Of a DNA stretch of 5,041 nucleotides, positions 1-5,041 are shown one piece after another (position 1 is the stretch's first letter; every line of letters begins with the position of its first letter). The translations under genes and the position numbers were made by a program. Source of the stretch: Desulfocapsa sp. (GTDB lineage Bacteria > Desulfobacterota > Desulfobulbia > Desulfobulbales > Desulfocapsaceae); NCBI GenBank assembly GCA_029934915.1, contig JAOZLI010000199.1:1-5041 (forward strand), in the 5' to 3' direction. The notes under the pieces were generated by a model that saw nothing but the letters and a program-made list of their open reading frames with translations, searched no databases and was not told where the DNA came from.

Positions 1-325
1 CTTCAGGCAATTGCAACGGGTTTTTGAAAATTTACTGGATAATGCGATAAAATTTGCTCACCAGGCGGGGGACATTGTCATCTCCATCAAAGAAACCGAT
101 AGAGAGGTGATCGTTCAGGTTAAAGATTGCGGCCCCGGCATTGCTGTGGAGGAACTCCCGTTTATCTTTGACGCTTTTCATCAACACAAATCAAGCGACA
201 CAGGACATGGGTTGGGGCTTGCAGCAGTTCGAGCCATTGTCCAGGAACATGGCGGACGGGTAGCGGTGGAAAACAGTTCTGAGCAGGGGGCAGTTTTTAC
301 CGTACGACTGCCCAAAAACGCTTGA
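1..325 (+). CDS. Sensor histidine kinase, C-terminal ATPase domain (5' partial)
   Basis: This is the last 107 codons of a histidine kinase; the reading frame is open to the left edge, so the sensor and the phosphoacceptor histidine lie outside the window. The visible part is a GHKL/HATPase_c domain, which binds ATP and phosphorylates the kinase's own histidine. The N box is seen as FENLLDNAIKFA (about 29-64), the G1 box as DCGPG (about 125-139), an F-box-like stretch as FIFDAF, and the G2 box as GHGLGLAAVRAIV followed by EHGG. The protein ends right after the usual last strand (VFTVRLP), so no receiver or Hpt domain is attached at the C-terminus. The TTG at position 11 encodes an internal leucine inside the N-box region and is not a credible start. 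The next gene begins 39 bases downstream with no terminator between them. The family is certain; the signal sensed and the partner regulator cannot be known from here. Confidence 0.93.
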   Translation, partial: FRQLQRVFENLLDNAIKFAHQAGDIVISIKETDREVIVQVKDCGPGIAVEELPFIFDAFHQHKSSDTGHGLGLAAVRAIVQEHGGRVAVENSSEQGAVFTVRLPKNA

Positions 326-354
326 TCTATAACATTCGTAACCTCCTTTTAACC

Positions 355-358
355 GGAG
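355..358 (+). promoter_or_regulatory. Ribosome binding site of the PAS-GGDEF gene
   Basis: A GGAG core lies 6 bases before the ATG at 365, an ideal spacing, and fixes that start codon. It is the clearest Shine-Dalgarno site in the four-gene plus-strand run; the two downstream genes have no comparable site. Confidence 0.7.
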
Positions 359-364
359 CTATTT

Positions 365-1342
365 ATGCCTAAATTTTCAGATCATCGTGAACAGGTAGCA
401 GAAACCATTGATCAACTACGTAAGTTGATAAATAAATTGCAACTTCTGGAAAACGAGTATCTCAAACAGGAAGAAAAACTTTTTGTTATTTCAGAGTTTG
501 CCAATGACTGGGAATACTGGCAGGCACCTGATGGGCATTATAAATATGTGTCGCCCTCCTGTAAAATAGTGACGGGGTATAAGCCACAAGACTTTTACGA
601 TGACCCTGATTTGCTAAAAAAGATCATCGCTTTCAATAATTGGGAGAAGTGGACAGCCCATAGTCACAGTATGGCCAAAAACGGACTGGTAAATCCCATT
701 GAATTTAAGATCCATACCAAGGATGGAAAAGATAGGTGGATTCACCATATTTGTCAGACTGTCACGGGTAAAAATGGTGAGAACCTTGGTGTCCGGGGGA
801 GTAACAGGGATATTACAGAACTGAAAGATTTGCAGGAAAAATTAAAGCATATGGCCGGGCACGACCTGCTTACCGGACTTCCTAACCGCTCCCTGTTTTT
901 GGAACATCTGCAACAAACAATTAAAAAGGCAAAACGGAATGGAAGCATGTTTGCTGTAGTGTTTATTGATCTTGATGATTTTAAGGCGATCAATGATACT
1001 CATGGGCATGAGGCCGGTGATAGGGTCTTGAAAAAACTGGCTCACACTTTGACCGGAGTTACACGAGAAAATGATATTGTTGCCCGTCTTGGTGGCGATG
1101 AATTTGTCGGGCTCTTTGATGTTAGTCATGATAACGATGTTGCAGTTATAAAAGAAAAAATATTTGACGATGTGCTCAGCGAAATACATTGTCCAACCTA
1201 TGATATCACTATCCATTATAGTCTGGGGGTGAGTATCTACCCAACTGATGGGACAAGTATTGATACGCTTCTGAAGAAAGCTGACCAGGCAATGTACCAG
1301 CAAAAAGAAACCAATAAAGCAGAACGCAAAAAACAAAAATGA
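365..1342 (+). CDS. PAS-GGDEF diguanylate cyclase
   Basis: This 325-residue protein probably makes cyclic-di-GMP from two GTP. Residues about 7-40 are charged and heptad-like, suggesting a short coiled coil. A PAS domain follows (about 42-155), with the typical opening WEYWQAPDGHYKYVSPSC and the closing GSNRDITELK that leads into a signalling helix. The GGDEF domain covers about 163-318: DLLTGLPNR at 167-175, the metal-site region FIDLDDFKAIND at 200-211, and RLGGDEF with GGDEF at 243-247. An RxxD inhibitory site (R234, D237) sits at the standard distance before GGDEF, so feedback inhibition by c-di-GMP is expected. All signature residues are present, so it is probably active. There is no signal peptide or membrane segment, so it should be cytosolic, with the PAS domain sensing an internal ligand, redox state or partner. 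The start is supported by a GGAG site 6 bases upstream. The stop overlaps the next gene by 4 bases (ATGA), which implies translational coupling to the HD-GYP protein. The PAS ligand cannot be told from sequence. Confidence 0.94.
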   Translation: MPKFSDHREQVAETIDQLRKLINKLQLLENEYLKQEEKLFVISEFANDWEYWQAPDGHYKYVSPSCKIVTGYKPQDFYDDPDLLKKIIAFNNWEKWTAHSHSMAKNGLVNPIEFKIHTKDGKDRWIHHICQTVTGKNGENLGVRGSNRDITELKDLQEKLKHMAGHDLLTGLPNRSLFLEHLQQTIKKAKRNGSMFAVVFIDLDDFKAINDTHGHEAGDRVLKKLAHTLTGVTRENDIVARLGGDEFVGLFDVSHDNDVAVIKEKIFDDVLSEIHCPTYDITIHYSLGVSIYPTDGTSIDTLLKKADQAMYQQKETNKAERKKQK

Positions 1343-2535
1343 ATAAAATTACAGAGAAAATCGAGAGTCTTTCAAATGATGATCGTGTGGAGCAGCTTAT
1401 TGGTTTTAATAGTAGCATGCTCATCAGGGATCTTTTCGAAATCATGAATGAGGTCCTTGCCAACAGGGATATTTCCACCTATAAACATACTATTCGAGTT
1501 GCCCAGATTGCTAAGGCAATTGGTACAGAACTCGACCTTTCCTACGAAGATCTGACTATTTTGGAACTCGGCTGCCTGGTTCACGATATCGGGAAGACGG
1601 CAATTCCCGATGATGTATTGCTGAAACCGGATCTCTTTAATGATCAGGATCGCAGAATCATGGAGTACCATCCTCTTATCGGGGCTAAACTCTTTGCCCC
1701 CAGGCTTCATGATGACCGTATCACGAATATAATCCTCAGACATCATGAACGACTTGATGGCAGCGGCTATCCGCAGGGACTTCTCGCATCTGAAATTGAC
1801 CAGCTATCACGTATTGCTGCTGTTGCCGACGAATTTGAGGCGCTCACCAGTAGAAGACCCTATAAAGCATCTTTCCCAGTGGAAACAGCCCTTAATATTC
1901 TTCAGTATGAAGCTAAAAGGGGAGCTCTGGATGCAAGCATTGTCAATGCCCTGGAACGTATTGCGGGAGCACTTGTTTTGCAGGATGTGAGTCTGCAGCC
2001 CACCGGGAAATTCATGGAAGAAATTGAGCATTTTCGAAGGGATACTTTTTTTCGTGACACCCTAAGCGAGCTGTACAACTATCGTTATCTTCTGGTTCTT
2101 GATGATCTTAAAGTACTCGGAGAAGAAAATACTGCCGGGTATCTCCTCCTTCTTGTTAATTTTAGAGGTATGGGGCTTTTTCAGGTCGATAATGGAGTAA
2201 TTGTCGCAGGTCAGGTTCATGATGAAATTGGGCAGCGTCTGAGAGACACTGTTATCCGCTATCGGGAAAAACGACTGAATTATGATGGCTCAGTGATGCT
2301 TTTTCGAAAACATTGTGATTATATGATTTATGCTGAAAGCAACAGTGAGGAGGAATCTAAAGAACTCATCACTCATCTTCGCGAAAAAGTGAGTCAGACC
2401 CGTGATGAGTGGGGGATTGAAGCCAACTGTTATCGGGTATGGTTCCCTCGTTCAACGTCCATTGAAAGTGCAATGACACGTCTTTTCTCTTTGCAGGTGC
2501 AGGATGCTGAATCCTGTAAGACTACAGACTCATAG
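1339..2535 (+). CDS. HD-GYP phosphodiesterase with degenerate C-terminal GGDEF-like domain
   Basis: This 398-residue protein has an N-terminal HD-GYP domain (about 34-210) that hydrolyses cyclic-di-GMP. Metal and catalytic motifs are intact: H50, HDIGK at 82-86, H111, HHE at 135-137, the GYP signature DGSGYP at 140-145, and D164 in VADEFEALT. The position four residues before H50, a glutamate in tri-iron members, is Ser46, so a two-metal centre is more likely (inference). Residues about 236-385 match a GGDEF fold without its catalytic residues: RDTLSELYNYRYL resembles DxLTGLxNRxxL, LLVNFRG replaces the metal-site strand (Asn274 for Asp), and FRKHCDYM replaces RxGGDEF. This part cannot plausibly be a cyclase; it may bind a nucleotide or mediate dimerisation. 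No transmembrane segment is seen, so the protein should be cytosolic. The start overlaps the cyclase stop (ATGA) and has no strong Shine-Dalgarno site, which fits coupled translation. HD-GYP proteins usually carry sensory or receiver domains at the N-terminus; here only about 33 residues precede the domain. Confidence 0.92.
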   Translation: MNKITEKIESLSNDDRVEQLIGFNSSMLIRDLFEIMNEVLANRDISTYKHTIRVAQIAKAIGTELDLSYEDLTILELGCLVHDIGKTAIPDDVLLKPDLFNDQDRRIMEYHPLIGAKLFAPRLHDDRITNIILRHHERLDGSGYPQGLLASEIDQLSRIAAVADEFEALTSRRPYKASFPVETALNILQYEAKRGALDASIVNALERIAGALVLQDVSLQPTGKFMEEIEHFRRDTFFRDTLSELYNYRYLLVLDDLKVLGEENTAGYLLLLVNFRGMGLFQVDNGVIVAGQVHDEIGQRLRDTVIRYREKRLNYDGSVMLFRKHCDYMIYAESNSEEESKELITHLREKVSQTRDEWGIEANCYRVWFPRSTSIESAMTRLFSLQVQDAESCKTTDS

Positions 2536-2568
2536 TTTGAAGATTAATACAAAGAAAAACATCGAATC

Positions 2569-4347
2569 ATGAAACAGGCTTTGAATGATCGCAAACCTGC
2601 ACTGCGCACCATTCTTTTTCCCCTGTTACTGGCAGTGGTTATTGGCGGCTTGGCAGGTCTTGGGGCTGTTTTCTTCCGTTGGCTCATAGAAATTGGCATC
2701 AACTTCTTCTGGCCCGGTGAAGGCGGCTTTGTCAGCCAGTATGAACAGGCACCTGTTTTCTGGCGGGTTGGTATTCCCGTATTGGCAGGATTTATCCTTG
2801 GCCCTCTTCTTCATTTTGTTGCCCCTGAGATTCGTGGTCCCGGTGTTCCTGAAGTCATGTCGGCTCTGGCGCAGCGTGATGGTATTATCAGGCATCGGGT
2901 TACTCTTGCTAAAAGCTTTGCAACAGCGGCATTTATTGCTTCAGGATGTTCTGTCGGGCGGGAAGGTCCCATTGTTCAAATAGGATCTTCCATCGGTTCT
3001 TCTTTATGTCAGCTCTTTCGACTGGGGCCGGATCATCGTAAACTTGCTGTTGCCTGTGGTGCTGCTGCCGGCATTGCCGCAACGTTTCAGGCACCCATGG
3101 CTGGAACGCTGTTTGTTGTTGAAATTCTCCTCTTTGACCTGGAAGTCACCTCACTCTCTCATATTGTTATTGCAGCCGTGACCGGTACCATGGTTTCCCG
3201 CTCTTTCTGGTCGGATGGTATTTTGTTTCAGGCCCCTCAATTTGCCCTTGGACATCCGGCGGAGCTTCTGGTCTATCTCGGCCTGGGTCTTATGGCAGGC
3301 TTACTTAGTCTTCTTCTTATGGCGTTTATTTTTGGACTCACCAAGGGATTAGATCAATTAAAAGTACCTGGATGGTTGTCTCCAGCTCTTGGGGGAGTGG
3401 TTGTTGGTGTTCTTGGTTTGTTTTGTCCCCAGGCACTTGGGGTTGGCTATGGTGCTGTCATCCAGGTGTTACAGGGTGATGTTTTGTTTTCCACTGCGCT
3501 TATCCTGCTTTTGGCAAAACTCGTGGCAACCGGCTCATGTATTGGCTCTGGCATGAGTGGTGGAATTTTTGCCCCTTCTCTTTTCTTAGGAGCGATGCTT
3601 GGGGCAATGTTTGGTAATTTTGCCCATCTTATCTGGCCTGATTCAACCATGCTTTCCAGTCATTTTGCTCTGGTAGGGATGGGAGCAATGGTGGCTGGTA
3701 CAACGCTTGCGCCGATTACCGCGATTCTAACGATCTTTGAATTAACCTATAATTATGAGATTATTCTGCCACTGATGGTGGCCTGTATCCCAAGTATCAT
3801 TGTTGTTCGATTTCTCCACGGCTTTTCCATTTATGAAACAAAACTGCTTATGCAGGGTATTCGAATTGTACGGGGACATGATGCGAACCGGCTGCGTGCC
3901 CTGAAAATTCGTGATTATATTTGTGCTGAACATACGACACTGCCAAGCAAGACTCCTCTTGCCGATCTTCTGGAACAGATGCTCAATAGTTCATTTCCTC
4001 ATTTTCTGATCAATGATGAACAGGGGAATCTGGCGGGTATTCTTACTCTGCGTGATGTTCGGGCATTTCTGAATAAGCCGGGGCCTGCAGATTCATCCAT
4101 CACTGCTGCAGATCTTATGACGCGTGAGATGGCCACAGTGAATGAAAACGATAATTTGGAAGAAGCATTCCATCTATTCAGTAATCATCATTTTTCTTTT
4201 TTGCCAGTGATGTCAGAATCAATGTCGGGCCAGGTTGTTGGATGTCTTAAAAAAGACGATTTGATTACTGCTTATAATCAACATATCCTAAGAGATCATT
4301 GTCATCCTTCGTCCAGTCTTGTCTGTAAGCTTCCTCAGAAGAAGTGA
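2569..4347 (+). CDS. CLC-family anion channel/transporter with two CBS domains
   Basis: This 592-residue inner-membrane protein moves chloride or related anions. The CLC membrane domain spans about 14-430. Its selectivity-filter motifs are GPGVPE at 90-95, GREGP at 130-134 with the gating glutamate E132, GGIFAP at 331-336, and the pore tyrosine Y422. Two cytoplasmic CBS domains follow (about 446-503 and 512-570), a common regulatory pair that often binds adenine nucleotides. Two positions are unusual relative to E. coli ClcA: proline 91 stands where the filter serine is, and isoleucine 186 follows E185 where the inner proton glutamate would be. Whether the protein is a channel or a proton exchanger, and which anion it prefers, is therefore open. 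It starts 33 bases after the HD-GYP gene with no terminator between, so it probably lies in the same transcript. No good Shine-Dalgarno site precedes the ATG at 2569, but the N-terminus fits the family, with the first helix starting near residue 14. The length is normal for a CLC plus CBS pair. Confidence 0.95.
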   Translation: MKQALNDRKPALRTILFPLLLAVVIGGLAGLGAVFFRWLIEIGINFFWPGEGGFVSQYEQAPVFWRVGIPVLAGFILGPLLHFVAPEIRGPGVPEVMSALAQRDGIIRHRVTLAKSFATAAFIASGCSVGREGPIVQIGSSIGSSLCQLFRLGPDHRKLAVACGAAAGIAATFQAPMAGTLFVVEILLFDLEVTSLSHIVIAAVTGTMVSRSFWSDGILFQAPQFALGHPAELLVYLGLGLMAGLLSLLLMAFIFGLTKGLDQLKVPGWLSPALGGVVVGVLGLFCPQALGVGYGAVIQVLQGDVLFSTALILLLAKLVATGSCIGSGMSGGIFAPSLFLGAMLGAMFGNFAHLIWPDSTMLSSHFALVGMGAMVAGTTLAPITAILTIFELTYNYEIILPLMVACIPSIIVVRFLHGFSIYETKLLMQGIRIVRGHDANRLRALKIRDYICAEHTTLPSKTPLADLLEQMLNSSFPHFLINDEQGNLAGILTLRDVRAFLNKPGPADSSITAADLMTREMATVNENDNLEEAFHLFSNHHFSFLPVMSESMSGQVVGCLKKDDLITAYNQHILRDHCHPSSSLVCKLPQKK

Positions 4348-4355
4348 GGATGATT

Positions 4356-4868
4356 TTAATATTTTATGTGTGCCTGCACACCATTACGTTTTTTTGCCAA
4401 TTTGTTACGCAAAAACCAGATAGCAACAGTCAGAAGCATAAATACAAGACTAATGCGTAATTGTGACTTGCCTAACTCTACAGGCGCCATGATGGGTGGT
4501 ACCATTAGCTGTCCCCATCTTTTATGGACCCAGAGCGTATATTCTTCTCCCCGTTGATATGGCTGGCTTTTCAGGTCTTCCTGGTCAAATATAAAATCAG
4601 GAGCTTCCAGAATCACCTCACCTTCCTTGTATAAAAACGAAAACACAGGAACGCTCTGCGACTTGTCTTCTGCGTTATCTGTAACAACAGGTTTAAACTC
4701 AAGCACTGTGGCCTTAATAACTGCATAATCACCGCTGATATCCTCGGTAAAATACATGTTGTTTATGCTGGTACGAAAAAGTTGAACAGCATTGAACAGC
4801 ATAATAATAAAGAGGACCAGCAGAAGAGTGGATTTCTGAGGTTTTGTTTCTATTTCTTGATTTTCCAT
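4356..4868 (-). CDS. Small two-helix membrane protein, DUF3592-like
   Basis: I do not recognise a named gene. The predicted 170-residue protein has a short charged N-terminus, a transmembrane helix at about 14-31 (STLLLVLFIIMLFNAVQLF), a central region of about 105 residues likely rich in beta strands, a second helix at about 138-153 (ISLVFMLLTVAIWF) and a basic tail (RNKLAKKR). Positive charges after helix 2 place both ends in the cytoplasm and the middle outside it. This layout, with VPVFSFLYKEGEVI followed by YQRGEEYTLWVHKR, resembles DUF3592-type proteins, whose function is unknown; the assignment is from pattern only. The frame stays open upstream to an ATG at 4982, but that longer version would be translated through the terminator at 4908-4955 and adds a non-membrane-like leader, so the ATG at 4868 is preferred. 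Its Shine-Dalgarno site is weak (GGA about 13 bases upstream). The gene converges on the CLC gene, with 8 bases between stop codons. No clear promoter is visible in the 40 bases between the terminator and the start. Confidence 0.72.
   Translation of the reverse strand: MENQEIETKPQKSTLLLVLFIIMLFNAVQLFRTSINNMYFTEDISGDYAVIKATVLEFKPVVTDNAEDKSQSVPVFSFLYKEGEVILEAPDFIFDQEDLKSQPYQRGEEYTLWVHKRWGQLMVPPIMAPVELGKSQLRISLVFMLLTVAIWFLRNKLAKKRNGVQAHIKY
4368..4395 (+). terminator. Weak candidate terminator after the CLC gene
   Basis: A perfect inverted repeat (GTGTGC at 4368-4373, GCACAC at 4376-4381) begins 20 bases after the CLC stop, and a run of eight T follows at 4389-4396. The stem is short, and six unpaired bases or more separate it from the T run, so intrinsic termination would be inefficient at best. 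It lies inside the last codons of the converging minus-strand gene, where part of the T run encodes lysines, so it may be chance. Confidence 0.25.
4782..4801. repeat. Perfect 10-bp tandem duplication (TTGAACAGCA x2)
   Basis: Two exact adjacent copies of TTGAACAGCA occupy 4782-4791 and 4792-4801. They lie in the first membrane helix of the minus-strand gene (residues about 23-29, MLFNAVQ). The unit is not a multiple of three, so gain or loss of one copy would shift the frame near the start of the protein. Confidence 0.85.
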
Positions 4869-4907
4869 ACTATCGACTATTCCACAAATTATTTTTATTG
4901 GAAACAC

Positions 4908-4955
4908 AAAAAAACCTCTTGCCCACTGAATGTGACATTCAGTGAACAGGAGGTT
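4908..4955 (-). terminator. Strong rho-independent terminator (minus strand)
   Basis: The hairpin has an inner 9-bp perfect stem (CACTGAATG at 4924-4932, CATTCAGTG at 4936-4944, 3-base loop) and an outer stem (AACCTC at 4913-4918 with GAGGTT at 4950-4955). Read as minus-strand RNA, the joining bases also pair (U-A, G-C and two G-U), leaving one C-A mismatch in about 20 positions; read as plus-strand RNA the same joint has two C-A mismatches and a 1 G-U. On the minus strand the stem is followed directly by a U run (plus-strand A at 4908-4914). Both facts assign it to the minus strand, where it would end the gene entering from the right edge. Confidence 0.86.
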
Positions 4956-4993
4956 AGAGATGCAGGGTAAGACGCTTGTCAAATGTTTACGCT

Positions 4994-5041
4994 CTATTTT
5001 TCAACTGTAACCTTTGCTGGAGCCTTGTTTACATATTTAAA
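4994..5041 (-). CDS. C-terminal end of an unidentified minus-strand gene (5' partial)
   Basis: Reading leftward from the right edge, one frame gives the 15 residues FKYVNKAPAKVTVEK and then a TAG stop at 4996-4994. The Lys/Ala/Pro/Val-rich tail looks like a plausible protein end, and the stop lies 38 bases before a strong minus-strand terminator, exactly where a gene should finish. These are the only supports: 15 codons are too few for coding statistics or a family call, and no function is proposed. If real, it is the upstream neighbour of the DUF3592-like gene but is separated from it by the terminator. Confidence 0.5.
   Translation of the reverse strand, partial: FKYVNKAPAKVTVEK

Noticed and set aside
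326..364. TATAAC at 328-333 as a possible -10 box before the GGDEF gene
   Set aside because: No -35-like hexamer is found at the right distance upstream; gene spacing fits co-transcription better.
842..1336. 164-codon open frame on the minus strand
   Set aside because: It lies wholly inside the GGDEF-encoding gene, whose plus-strand product has every family motif. The antisense product shows no domain pattern and is a by-product of codon use.
1372..1746. 124-codon minus-strand open frame
   Set aside because: It is antisense to the HD-GYP motifs, which are clearly the coding strand; no ribosome site or recognisable domain.
2693..2983. 96-codon plus-strand open frame in another frame of the CLC gene
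   Set aside because: It is nested within the conserved CLC membrane domain and its hydrophobicity follows from the T-rich second codon positions of the real frame.
4953..4982. TTGACA on the minus strand at 4982-4977 with a TCTAAC 18 bases on, resembling a promoter
   Set aside because: The -10 match is poor and overlaps the terminator stem; transcripts starting there would begin inside the hairpin.
4948..5010. Short plus-strand frame (16 codons, ATG at 4960) behind a perfect AGGAGG with 6-base spacing
   Set aside because: The AGGAGG forms part of the terminator stem, there is no plus-strand promoter evidence, and the frame overlaps the minus-strand gene tail. Most likely chance.

Overview
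The window looks like chromosomal DNA of a free-living Gram-negative bacterium. It is tightly packed, has moderate GC by eye, and is rich in cyclic-di-GMP signalling domains. The style of the proteins (a PAS-GGDEF enzyme, an HD-GYP protein, and a CLC protein with CBS domains) would fit Desulfobacterota or a related proteobacterial group, but this is a guess; no phylogenetic marker is present.

Layout. Positions 1-4347 hold four same-strand genes with short or no gaps and no visible internal terminator, so they are probably co-transcribed. They are: (1) the C-terminal ATPase end of a histidine kinase, cut by the left edge; (2) a soluble PAS-GGDEF diguanylate cyclase with intact active-site and product-inhibition motifs; (3) an HD-GYP phosphodiesterase that overlaps the cyclase by 4 bases (ATGA) and carries a C-terminal domain that reads as a decayed GGDEF domain; (4) a CLC-family anion channel/transporter with two C-terminal CBS domains. 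A minus-strand gene converges on the CLC gene, with 8 bases between the stop codons. It encodes a small two-helix membrane protein resembling DUF3592-type proteins. Beyond it is a strong minus-strand intrinsic terminator (4908-4955), and then what appears to be the last 15 codons of another minus-strand gene running off the right edge.

How they may work together. The cyclase and the HD-GYP protein make and degrade the same second messenger. Their translational coupling suggests one balanced, locally controlled c-di-GMP module. The kinase fragment upstream may provide an input, although no response regulator is in view. The link to the CLC protein is known only from gene order.

The most notable points are the degenerate GGDEF domain fused behind HD-GYP (HCDYM where GGDEF should be) and two substitutions at key CLC positions: proline in the GxGxP selectivity motif, and isoleucine where proton-coupled members usually have the inner glutamate. 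I see no CRISPR array, insertion sequence, tRNA, rRNA or riboswitch, and no wholly new system.
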